DNA of 64,000 nucleotides from the NCBI RefSeq assembly GCF_001686985.1, contig NZ_CP015322.1, positions 620,001-684,000 of the forward strand. Reading direction: 5' to 3'. The position numbers and the translations under genes are program-made. Under the pieces are notes generated by a model. That model was not told the origin of the DNA and did no database searches. It saw only the letters and a program-made list of their open reading frames with translations. How positions within the stretch are numbered: the stretch's first letter is position 1; each line of letters opens with the position of its first letter. The DNA comes from Mesorhizobium amorphae CCNWGS0123. GTDB lineage: Bacteria > Pseudomonadota > Alphaproteobacteria > Rhizobiales > Rhizobiaceae. Below, in pieces: positions 24,995-34,100 of this stretch.

Positions 24995-25798
24995 TCACAT
25001 CTGACTGTCGAAATAAGTCATCCCTGAGTTCGCGATCAGCGACCCGCCATCCACGGCATACTCCGCACCGTTGACAAAGCCTGCGGCAGGCGACAGCAGG
25101 AAAGCAATGACTTCGGCCGCCTCCATTGCGGTACCCGCCCTTCGCTGCGGCACATGTTCACTGACCTTGCGATAGGCAGCTTCCAGACCATCACCAATCG
25201 AAAGAGCCCTCATCTCCTCATCACCCATCTCGGTGCGGATCCAACCCGGCGCCACTGCATTTGCCCTTACTCCGAAGCGGGCATTCTCGTAGGCGATACA
25301 CTTCATGAGCTGGCTAATTCCAGCCTTAGCCGCCGCATATGCCCCAAGTCCCGGGCCAGTCTGCACAGCGCCGACCGAACTCACCGCAACGATAGCCCCT
25401 CGACTCTCAATGAGATGCGGTAGCGCCGCCTGCGCCATCACGAAAGGCGCGGTCAGGTTGACGTCGATCTGGCGGTGCCAGTCATCCATCGCCATGTCGG
25501 CCACCGGCGCGGTGACGACTATGCCGGCATTCAGAACCAGGCCGTCCAGTCGACCATATCGAGCGACCACGTCCGCGACGAGTTTCCGCGCTGCACCGTA
25601 GTCAGTGACGTCAATCACAGCCGTATCTGCTTTCGTTTTCGCCGCCACTACATCGAGTGAGGCCTGGCAGCGGTCACAAACGACAACCCTGCTGATTCCC
25701 ATTAGCCGTTCCGCGACTGCGGCCCCGATTCCGCTGCCGCCCCCTGTCACAATCACGACGGAACCACCTGGCGGCGCGGGATCCACTTCTCGCGACAT
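24995..25798 (-). CDS. Short-chain dehydrogenase/reductase
   Basis: A 267-residue SDR: cofactor site TGGGSGIG near residue 20, NAG in LVLNAGIVV, catalytic Ser in VSSVGA, YAAAKAG as the YxxxK motif, PGWIRTEM, and a C-terminal GAEYAVDGGSLI typical of 3-oxoacyl-ACP reductase/glucose-dehydrogenase-like SDRs. I chose ATG 25798 because AAGGAGG lies 9 bp upstream, although the frame is open to 25825. It stands alone; substrate unknown. It is unlike the SDR at 1437 outside the family motifs. Confidence 0.88.
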   Translation of the reverse strand: MSREVDPAPPGGSVVIVTGGGSGIGAAVAERLMGISRVVVCDRCQASLDVVAAKTKADTAVIDVTDYGAARKLVADVVARYGRLDGLVLNAGIVVTAPVADMAMDDWHRQIDVNLTAPFVMAQAALPHLIESRGAIVAVSSVGAVQTGPGLGAYAAAKAGISQLMKCIAYENARFGVRANAVAPGWIRTEMGDEEMRALSIGDGLEAAYRKVSEHVPQRRAGTAMEAAEVIAFLLSPAAGFVNGAEYAVDGGSLIANSGMTYFDSQM

Positions 25799-26378
25799 AC
25801 GTAGAACCTCCTTTGTTTGACTCAAATGTATTTAATATTTTAGATTCAGGATTTTTCGATGAAACCACTTTCAGGTTATTTTCATGATCGGGATGGCGCA
25901 CTCAACTCTTCTGCTTCCAAGGTGCAAAAGGCGGGACATCGAAATCGCGGATCCCGGCAAATCGTCGCCGTGCCAACCGCATATCGGCTCTTGATGGTCC
26001 CGGCCGCCAATTCCGGCATTGGCTGTTCACAGGTGCTATTAGGATGGGATTACGTCGGTTCTTGCCCATCCCCCCATGTGGCGGGGTGGACAGCGGCGAC
26101 AGCCTAATATCGTCTTGCGAAATGCGAGCCGGGGCCTCACAACCGACTGAAAATCACGTCTCACGATGTTTCAGTCGTGCAGCCCTTCCGTGACAGCCCC
26201 GCGGGAGCGACCCAAATTGGCCATTTAAGGGCATGACGAATGCTCGGCACATGAGCCAAACCATGAAAAAGAAGACCAGGGTCACTCGCACCCAGCCCTA
26301 AGATACCCAAGAAGCGGGTCAGTTCGGCGAGATTGCCGGGTCAGTCCTCAGCAAAAAATCGACACTGCGGAGCGTTGC
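25799..26378. other. Intergenic region between divergent genes
   Basis: About 580 bp separating the minus-strand SDR from the plus-strand AraC-type gene. The first 60 bp are AT-rich and hold the SDR leader with its AAGGAGG site. A short frame at about 26263 begins like small transposase starts (MKKKTR) but stops after 12 codons. Nothing else was recognised. Confidence 0.35.
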
Positions 26379-27380
26379 GTGCCAGAAACCGTATTCGACA
26401 TGAGAAAATCGTCCGTCCCGCACTCGGGGGTGGATATAATAGTAATTGATGGAGTCTCACTGATAACAATGGCGTTAATCGTGCGACCATTGAGGTATGC
26501 AGCATCGACGACTCATCAAGCAACGCCCATCCGTACATTTGGATGGCCAAATAAGGTGGTCAGCTCTTGCGATGGGATTGAACTGACACTTGACGATACT
26601 TTTCAAAATTCGCGTTACGTTGCAGACGATATTGAGCCTCACACTGTAATTATCTGTGGCGGATGGCAAGGGAATTATCCCCCTGCGCTACTCGATTTTG
26701 TTAGGTGCATTTACGCCAATAACATAAGGATTTTTTCAGTGGGGCCAGCCACTTGGCTCTTGGCGGAGGCAGGCTTGGAGAAGCTCACCGATTGCGCCGT
26801 CCACTGGGCAGAAGCCGGACGGTTTCTCCGCGATTTTCCTAGCATCCGGGCTACAGAACAAATCGCGTCTTTCGGGCACCAACTGTGTAGCTCCCCAGGT
26901 GAACTTGCCACTCTCGAGCTCTCCATGCGTATTGTTGGAGACTTGTTTGACACTGCCACTTGCGAGGCCGTTTTGGATAAAATGCTCGTGGACCGGATTC
27001 GCCAGCCTTATTTTCAGCAGGTTCCCGTTGGCCCGCGAGACGCTAACGCAGACCCTTTTACCCAAGCGCTTAGCCTCATGGAATCCAACATCGCGAACCC
27101 GCAGCCGCTAGAGCGCATATTCGAGCTCTGTGGGCTTTCAAGGAGGCAATGTGAGAGATTGTTCAAGGATAAGCTTTCTCTGGCTCCCCATCAGGCTTAT
27201 ATAGAAATTAGGCTGAAGAGAGCAAAGTCGCTTCTTGAAGAAACAGACCTGCCAATTAAAGATATTCATACGGCATGCGGTTTTGCAACCCCAGCAACGT
27301 TCAACCGGTTGTTCATGCGCGCCTTCTCAAAACGACCTTCAGATGTACGTCGTCGTTTAGATACCGCAGACGCGGCGTAA
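26379..27380 (+). CDS. GlxA-type AraC-family regulator
   Basis: A 333-residue regulator. The N-terminal half is a DJ-1/PfpI (class I GATase-like) sensor domain: VDIIVIDGVSL, HTVIICGGWQGNYPP, IFSVGPATWLLAEAGL. The position normally held by a nucleophilic Cys in true GATases (SVGPATW) is not Cys, as in other GlxA proteins. The C-terminal half is an AraC double helix-turn-helix, with PLERIFELCGLSRRQCERLF and IKDIHTACGFATPATFNRLF. The GTG start at 26379 has GGAG six bases upstream; ATG 26400 is an alternative. The gene is noticeably less GC-rich than its neighbours, which suggests transfer. Relatives regulate choline, carnitine or arginine catabolism. Confidence 0.88.
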   Translation: MPETVFDMRKSSVPHSGVDIIVIDGVSLITMALIVRPLRYAASTTHQATPIRTFGWPNKVVSSCDGIELTLDDTFQNSRYVADDIEPHTVIICGGWQGNYPPALLDFVRCIYANNIRIFSVGPATWLLAEAGLEKLTDCAVHWAEAGRFLRDFPSIRATEQIASFGHQLCSSPGELATLELSMRIVGDLFDTATCEAVLDKMLVDRIRQPYFQQVPVGPRDANADPFTQALSLMESNIANPQPLERIFELCGLSRRQCERLFKDKLSLAPHQAYIEIRLKRAKSLLEETDLPIKDIHTACGFATPATFNRLFMRAFSKRPSDVRRRLDTADAA

Positions 27381-27530
27381 CAAAGGGCTGCGACATTCAA
27401 CACAGAACAAAGGTGCGGCGCCATCCGCACCATGCCGAACGGATCACACTTCACGGACGGCACGTGGAAGGCGCCGTCGGCCATCCTACGCTTCGTCTCG
27501 TGCCTTGTTTGACGCCGTTGCGACAAAGAG

Positions 27531-27668
27531 TTGGCGCGCTGCAGATTATCCTGCACAGTGATGCGCGCTACTCCCAAGACGACCGCAATGTCGCGGGAGT
27601 TTGTCGCGCTTCCGGCAAGCCGAAGCTTTGTCTCTACCGTCTCAGGGGTCAGCCTTCTCTTGCCCGCA
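27531..27668 (-). mobile_element. IS21-type transposase (IstA) N-terminal remnant
   Basis: The minus strand encodes RRLTPETVETKLRLAGSATN followed by SRDIAVVLGVARITVQDNL, the helix-turn-helix region of IS21-family IstA proteins. The rest of the transposase and IstB are absent, so this is a decayed insertion fragment lying next to the effector gene at 27792. Confidence 0.6.
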
Positions 27669-27791
27669 TCAAAATGTCCTCGTTCATGGCGAGGCCATTG
27701 ATGCCAAAGTTGCTGACCCAGGAGCCGAGCTTTTCTGTGCCGAAAACAGGCCGGCCTTTGATCGCCGCCGGCATCACGTCGGAATCCGCAC

Positions 27792-29552
27792 TCAGGGGCG
27801 CGCGCCCGGATGATCTGCGCTGCTCGTCGTCGGGAGAACCCAACGTCTATCCATTGCGTGCTTCAGCGCGGCTTCCAACTCGGCAGTGGTTTCATACGAG
27901 GGCATTTGCGCCTCGTTTATCCAGCCGAGGCCGAGGTGTCGGAAGTGATCCGCCGGCACCGTTACCCGGCTTTTGTCCAGTTCCTGCACGAAGTCAGCAG
28001 ACCAATGGTGGATCGTATATGCTTCAAGTCTATCCATCATCATTCGCCAGCGTTGTATGCGCTCCTCGCGCGGCATGTTGGCCGCTCTGGAAATCGCAGT
28101 CGCGATCTCTTCAGGGCGGGTCGGATCCACGAGCAGCGCTTCGTTCTCTTTGAAGTCTTCGGCTGCACCCGCAAACTTCGATAGGACCAGAACGCCAGGA
28201 TCGTTCGGATCTTGCGCAGCGACATATTCTTTGGCTACCAAATTCATGCCGTCACGCAAGGGTGTCACCACGCCAACGTGCGCGGCTCGATAAAGACTCG
28301 CGAGTTGTGCCTGGGTGAAAGAATTCTTCTCGTACAAAATCGGCCGCCACTCGTCCGTGCCGTGCTCGCCATTGACCCGGCTGACCAAGCTGTCGACATT
28401 ACGCTCATACTCTCCATACGCTGCGATTTGAGTGCGTGAGGGTATGGCGATCTGCAAGAGCGAAATGCTCCGCGGCTCGGCTGCTACCACCTGATTGAAA
28501 GCTTCGATCCGGTTGTCGATACCCTTGGTGTAGTCGAGACGGTCGACGCCGATTGCAAGCTTCGCGCCATTGAGTTTGTTCTGCAAGGACGAGATAAAGT
28601 CGTTCTGTTCCGCAAGCGACACCGCAGCATTTTCTGCGAACTGCTTGGGATCGATACCGATCGGGAACTTTTGGCAGCGCGTCTGCCTGCCCTGCGAGAT
28701 CACTATGCCGTTCTTGCTTTCCAGCCCGAGATGAGAATGGACGCAGGCAAGGAAGTTATTCCGGTCCCAGTTGGTCTGAAAGCCAAGCAGATCGTATTCG
28801 AGCATCGATTTCATGAGTTCACGATGATTGGGTACTCGCTCTATCAAGTCAGGCGCCGGCCAAGGCGTATGTAGGAAGAAGCCGATTGGCCGGTCGATGC
28901 CAAGTTTGTGCAGATCGGCGCCCAGCGGAAGGAAATGATAATCATGCACCCAGAATGCGTCCCGATCCCTCAGGTCGAACGCCGCGCGCCCCACGAAAGC
29001 ATTGACCTCGCGATAGCTTTCATAGTGGTTTTCCGCACCTGACGAAACCCGGTCGAGCAGCGAGTGGAACGCTGGCCACAGCATAGAATTCGCAAAACCC
29101 TCGTAGTAACCAGGATAATGCGCGGCCGGCAGATCGAGCCTCGCCACGTGGCCCTCGCCACACTGCGCGAGGGCCACGGGCCGGTCATTGCCATCGCCCA
29201 AGTTGCCCGAGGACCCCATCCAGACGGCGCCGGAACGGCTCACAACGGGCTCGAGGGCAGCGGCAAGGCCGCCAGTCGGGGGCTGATCGGGGTTAAATGT
29301 CGCAACGCGGTTCGAAACGACGACAAGTTTCATATTTGGTTTCTGGGTTTCGGTATCGAGGCGGCCCTCCTGCTGGGGAGAGCCAACGGGACGGGAAGGA
29401 GCAGCACCTGCTTGTTGCATCGGCCTCTGTGGTGCCTCGCTCAAGCGCCGCTCAAAGGCCGCTTGGTCCATGAGCTGCTGTTGTTGCGTGGCGTGTGATG
29501 TTTCAGCGGAGCCTAGAGCGGCTGCGCAAACAAGGTTATTGATTATATCCAT
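27792..29552 (-). CDS. Trehalose-6-phosphate synthase with type III effector leader (RipTPS-like)
   Basis: A 586-residue protein. Residues 74-586 are a complete GT20 trehalose-6-phosphate synthase: VVSNRVATF, TGGLAAAL, WVHDYHFLPLG, FFLHTPWP, LLGFQTNWDR, VDRLDYTKGI and LRDGMNLVAKEY carry the residues that bind UDP-glucose and glucose-6-phosphate, so it should be active. Residues 1-73 are an extra hydrophilic leader, rich in Gln, Ser and Pro, with no OtsA counterpart. ATG 29552 has GGGGAA upstream, and a near-perfect tts box lies 75 bp before it; that marks TtsI control. Ralstonia injects a trehalose-6-phosphate synthase (RipTPS) into plants, and this looks like the rhizobial equivalent. Trehalose-6-phosphate is a plant sugar signal. 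Secretion is inferred, not shown. Confidence 0.85.
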   Translation of the reverse strand: MDIINNLVCAAALGSAETSHATQQQQLMDQAAFERRLSEAPQRPMQQAGAAPSRPVGSPQQEGRLDTETQKPNMKLVVVSNRVATFNPDQPPTGGLAAALEPVVSRSGAVWMGSSGNLGDGNDRPVALAQCGEGHVARLDLPAAHYPGYYEGFANSMLWPAFHSLLDRVSSGAENHYESYREVNAFVGRAAFDLRDRDAFWVHDYHFLPLGADLHKLGIDRPIGFFLHTPWPAPDLIERVPNHRELMKSMLEYDLLGFQTNWDRNNFLACVHSHLGLESKNGIVISQGRQTRCQKFPIGIDPKQFAENAAVSLAEQNDFISSLQNKLNGAKLAIGVDRLDYTKGIDNRIEAFNQVVAAEPRSISLLQIAIPSRTQIAAYGEYERNVDSLVSRVNGEHGTDEWRPILYEKNSFTQAQLASLYRAAHVGVVTPLRDGMNLVAKEYVAAQDPNDPGVLVLSKFAGAAEDFKENEALLVDPTRPEEIATAISRAANMPREERIQRWRMMMDRLEAYTIHHWSADFVQELDKSRVTVPADHFRHLGLGWINEAQMPSYETTAELEAALKHAMDRRWVLPTTSSADHPGARP

Positions 29553-29626
29553 TCCAAATTCCCCATTATGTCTCCGCTTGATGCAGGCTCGCTGATCGCA
29601 GCAGCTAAGCAGCGGATTTCTGCACA

Positions 29627-29656
29627 TAGGACGTCTACCTTTCGAGAGACTGACGG
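29627..29656 (-). promoter_or_regulatory. tts box of the trehalose-phosphate synthase gene
   Basis: Reading the minus strand from 29656: CGTCAG, three bases, CTCGAAAG, eight bases, CCTA. This has all conserved blocks of the TtsI-binding tts box in register and lies 75 bp upstream of the start codon. Confidence 0.85.
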
Positions 29657-30143
29657 GCTCAGAGCTAATTATGGCGGCATCAATTGTCAGCCAAATGGGG
29701 TCGGACGTGATTAGCTGGACGGCCCCTGCACCAGCGAAGCTTGGCAAAGATGCGGGTCATATGTGGGCGTATAGGAAGGCAACCACCCAGAGGATCACGT
29801 TTCAGCGTAAATGCCGCGACCTGAAATCGCTTACTGGAAAACCTGCCGCGAATGCATCCATGCCAGGTGGTGCAAACATTATGTTTTTGCGACAGGGCGC
29901 AAGGTGAACGTCCTGAAGCTGACATCCGTCGGATGTTCGAACGTCGACATCGAGCCATTCCGCTTGCAGTGCGCGAAGCGGTTGGTTGCGCTTTCAAGGA
30001 AGCTTCGCATCAGCATCGACGTTCGTCGGCATGGTTCTTGCTTCCCGTTGCGCATGGTTGGTGAAGAACGAACGGCCAGACCGGCTGCTCGGCGCTACAA
30101 TCAATCGTTACGGCTGGATGCAGCCCGGAAGTGGAGCTAGGAA
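29657..30143. other. Intergenic region
   Basis: About 490 bp between the tts box and the proteasome-like gene. A plus-strand frame at 29811-30140 (CRECIHARWCKHYVFATGRK) is possible but has no ribosome site or known relative that I recognise, so it is not called. Confidence 0.3.
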
Positions 30144-30707
30144 ATGACGTGCATTGTCGGTTTGATCAACGATGGATCAGTTCACATCGGGGGCGATAGT
30201 GCCGGGGTGGTCGGCTACTCGCTCACGGTGAGAGCCGATCGCAAGGTCTTCCGAAACAAGGACTTCGTCTTTGGCTTTACGAGCTCGTTTAGGATGGGTC
30301 AGCTGTTGGCGCATTCTTTCAAGCCGCCAAAGAGACACCCGGACATTGATGTCTATACCTTTATGGTGACGGAGTTCGTCAATGCGCTGCGCCAATGCCT
30401 GAAAGATGGCGGCTACGCCGAGCGGCATCACGAAGCCGAGCGCGGTGGCACCTTCCTCGTCGGCTATGCCGGACGACTCTTCAAAATCGCGGGCGACTAT
30501 CAGGTTGGCGAGTCGGCAGATGATTTCGATGCCTGTGGGTGCGGCGAGCAAATAGCGTTGGGCGCGCTCTTAGCCTCTCCAAATTCTCCACCGCGCGAAA
30601 GGTTGACGATCGCGCTCCAGGCCGCCGAGCGGTTTTCGGCCGGCGTGCGCACCCCGTTTCACTTCGAGACTCTGGGGCCGCCCCACATTCAGGTCCCTTC
30701 CAATTAA
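30144..30707 (+). CDS. Proteasome-like (Ntn-hydrolase) peptidase
   Basis: A 187-residue protein beginning MTCIVGL, so Met removal would expose Thr as the N-terminal nucleophile, as in HslV and proteasome beta subunits. GGDSAG (Asp) and RADRKVF (Lys) are at the places of the conserved Asp17 and Lys33, and CGCGEQIALGALLAS resembles the helix after the core strands. Stand-alone single-subunit members of this family occur in phages and alphaproteobacteria; substrate and any partner ATPase are unknown. The ATG has AGGAA just upstream. It sits between two effector genes but has no tts box of its own. Confidence 0.7.
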   Translation: MTCIVGLINDGSVHIGGDSAGVVGYSLTVRADRKVFRNKDFVFGFTSSFRMGQLLAHSFKPPKRHPDIDVYTFMVTEFVNALRQCLKDGGYAERHHEAERGGTFLVGYAGRLFKIAGDYQVGESADDFDACGCGEQIALGALLASPNSPPRERLTIALQAAERFSAGVRTPFHFETLGPPHIQVPSN

Positions 30708-31070
30708 CGGAGACAGCGCGTCCAGATCCTTAGACTACACGCCGCCAGACCGAAATGCGCTTGTCGCCACAGGGCAGTCGTGGCGAGGCCCGAAAGATGG
30801 GCAGTCCAAAGGAAATACGCTTCGTCGTTGCCGGCATGTTCTGCGCGCTTCGATTCCATTTGGGGCCGCCGGCTAACAAACTTTCCTTCACGCAAAACGC
30901 GCCCTTACCGCACCGCTCAGCGCCGGCTATCCGGCGCGTCTCGCCGGTAACGTCCAATACGGTATCCTACTCTGACTTCCATGTTCGCGCGCTCCAATCT
31001 GAGCCCATACTGCCACGGCCAATTTGGTGACCATGTATTTCGCCGAAATCGAGGTTCGGGCTGACCGCAA
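30708..31070. other. Intergenic region
   Basis: About 360 bp with no convincing frame or hairpin. It leads into the promoter of the giant SKWP gene. Confidence 0.35.
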
Positions 31071-31100
31071 GTCAGGCTTCCGTCAGATACCACGACTATG
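31071..31100 (+). promoter_or_regulatory. Variant tts box of SKWP gene 1
   Basis: GTCAGGCTTCCGTCAGAT followed by a CGACTAT-type 3' half lies 71 bp before the start codon. It matches the tts box only partly, but it closely resembles the site at 59741 (GTCAGCTAATCGTCAGAC then CGTCTAT), where CGTCAGA also replaces CGAAAGC. Confidence 0.5.
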
Positions 31101-31170
31101 TTGAAGCCTGACAATTTCCAGAAGCGAATGACTGTGCGCGATTGCATTCTCGTTTGCAGCGGGGCGGACC

Positions 31171-34100
31171 ATGACAGGCATCGGTCGACGTGGCAGTTCG
31201 TACCATTCGGACTTCAGAGCCGACGACGCCGAGGACATAGATGGGTCGCGCGGTCCAGCCTCTGGACAAGGCGGACAGCTGTTCAGTTCTGCGATAGAGC
31301 GGATGCGCCCCGAGCATGAAGATCCTGGGGGTGGTTCTGTTCGCACTGGGATGCGCGCCCGTAATGTCCTGCACGATACCTCTGCTGATCCCTGGGCTGG
31401 CGCGCCCGGTCGGGAAGAGAGCTCGTTGCGTTCAGGTGGCGAATCTTGGCGTCGCGATCGGGCCGCCGGAAGCTGGCAGCCAGGAGCGCTCCCGCCCCAG
31501 CGACAATTTCGTGGCGCGCCCAGTCGGGAAGAACGCTCGTCGCGTTCAGATGGCGAATCTTGGCGCGGCGATCAGGCCGAAAGCTGGCAATCAGGGGCGC
31601 TCCCGCCGGCCAGGCAATTCGCGAGCGACCTGGGTACTGGAAGAAAGCGGCGTAGAGACGACGAAGCCGCGCAGAGCGTCCACATCGGCTTTGAGCGGCG
31701 TCATCCACGCTGTTCGGACGAGTTTCATGCTGCACTAAGAGGGATTGGCAACGCGCGCGCCATCGGTGGATTCTCAAAGGAGGTGGTGAAGTACTCCAAG
31801 CGCCTGCGAATGCCGGATCAAGCAACGTTCCTGCAAGAGGCCGCCTCCAATTTTGAAAGAAAATTTGTCAAGCGCATGAAGGAAGACATCGGCGCGCGAC
31901 AATCATGGGGGTATGCCACGACATGCAACGCGGTGAGCCGGGAGGCTGGCGGTCGGGACGGTATGGAAGCTTGCAGGGTCGTTGCAGCTCAGATTTCGCA
32001 GTTTGATCTCGCGCTAATGAAGAAGATCGAACCCAGAGCGCTTTCGCTCTTTGCATCATCATTCGGTCGGGACCCATTGTCGACGAGATGTCGCAATGGA
32101 ACGATCAGAATCGCCCAAAGTTGTCACGATCGAAGCGGAGCACTTGAGCATCTGAGCGGTCAAGATCTATCCTTGCTGGCAAACGGTTTCAGCAAGTGGC
32201 CGCAAGAGGCCGATTGTCGCCAGGCCGCAGTTGCGGTCGCCGGTGAGGTTCGTCGCCGCGCCGATCGAGACGTCGGGCGCTCCGGCTTTGTTCCGCGGGA
32301 TCTGTCGAGCTTCGCGAATGCATTCAGCAAGTGGCCGCAAGAGGCGAACTTTTGCGATGCCATAGTTGCGATCGCCGGTGAGGTTGTCCGCCGCGCCGAC
32401 CGTCAGACCGCCCGGCTCCCTGGTTTTAATCCGCAGGAAATGGCGAACCTCGTGAACGGCTTCAGCAAATGGCCGCAAGAGGCGGCCTCCCGCGATGCTA
32501 TAGTAGCGATCGCTGGCGATGTCAGTCGCCGCGCCGACCGTCACACCGCCCGGCTCCCTGGTTTTAATCCGCAGGAAATGGCGAACCTGGTAAACGGCTT
32601 CAGCAAGTGGCCGGAAGTGGCGGAGTGTCGCCACGCCACGGTCGCGATCGTCGGTGAGATACGTCATCGCCGGCTTTTAGATTTTACTCAGCAGGAACTG
32701 GCGAACCTGGTGAACGGTTTCAGCAAGTGGCCAGAAGCGGCAGAGTGTCGCCAGGCCACGGTCGCGATCGCAGGCCATGTGTTTCGCCGCGTCCACAAGC
32801 TGTCTGAATTTGCTCCGCAGGGACTGGCGAACCTGGTGAACGGCTTCGGCAAATGGCCGGAAGCGTCCGAGTGTCGCCAGGCTATAGTCGCGATCGCCGG
32901 TGAGATCCGTGGCCGCGCCGGCCGGCTCTCTGGCTTTACTCAGCAGCACCTGTCGAATCTGGTGAATGCGTTCAGCAAGTGGCCGGAAGCATCCAACTGT
33001 CGCGACGCCACGGTCGCAATCGCCAATGAGGTCCGTTGCCGCGCCGGTGGGCAATCTGATTTTACGCCGCAGGGACTGGCGAACCTGGTAAACGGCCTCA
33101 GCAAATGGCCGGAACGGGCGCAGTGCCGCCAAGCCGCGGTCGCGCTCGGCGTGGGGCTCCTTGGCCGTGCCGACCGCGCCGATGGGCTGTCTGGTTTTAC
33201 TCAGCAGGAGCTGGCGAACCTGGCGAACGGTTTCAGCAAATGGTCTGACGGGACCGACTGTCGCGATGCCACGGTCGCAATCGCCGGTGAGGTGCTTAGC
33301 CGCGCCGATCGCGCCGACGGGCTGTCTGATTTTACTTCGCAGGGGCTGGCGAACCTGGTGAACGGCTTCAGCAAATGGCTCGACGGGACCCACTGTCGCG
33401 ATGCCACGGTCGCGATCGCCGGTGAGATGCTTCGCCGCGCCGACCAACTCTCTGAATTTACTCCCCAGGACATGGCGAACCTGTCAAACGGGTTCAGCAG
33501 GTGGCCGGAAGAAGCGGCGTGCCACCAGGCGATAATGAACATTGCGCACAGACTGGGCTCTGGAGGCCTGCGCTTCGCAGCATTCACCACACCTGCGCTC
33601 AGCACGATCGCCAATGATCTGGCGCGGGAATGCAAGAGGGGAGAGGGCAGCGGAGAGATTACAGAGACCGCCCTGCTGAGGGATAGGCTGCATCAGCTGG
33701 CCCATCACCTCCACTATGCCACTGATCGGCTGGAGCGGGCCGACGCTCTGGGCATCACGAACATCTTCAGGGCGCTGGCCAAGGCCCGGCTTTTTGACGA
33801 TCTCGGTTCGCTGGCACGGGCAGGGTTGGATCGGCTTCAGGAACTGCACCGCGCCCCTGGTTTTGCCACTGAGAACAACCTCGAAAGCATGGGTAATCTC
33901 TGCGCCGCTCTGCTGCCGCTGGCGCGCAGCCCGCACAAGCAGCTGCGCTGGCACCGCAGGCAGGCGCTCAACCTGCTGAAGGACATCCAGCCGGTCGTGA
34001 AGCACAAGATCGAGGCGCATCTGCAGGCAAGCAGTGCCGAGCAGACACGCGGACCGTGCTCCAGCCGTTGTCCCGCCTTGTCGATCTATCAGGTGCTCAA

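Noticed and set aside
24995..25798. Kinship of the two intact SDR genes (1437 and 24995) as a duplication
   Set aside because: They share only the general family motifs and differ elsewhere.
32155..33540. Regular repeats that could be mistaken for a CRISPR or satellite array
   Set aside because: They are in-frame protein repeats of 40-45 codons within one large gene, with no constant repeat sequence and spacer pattern.
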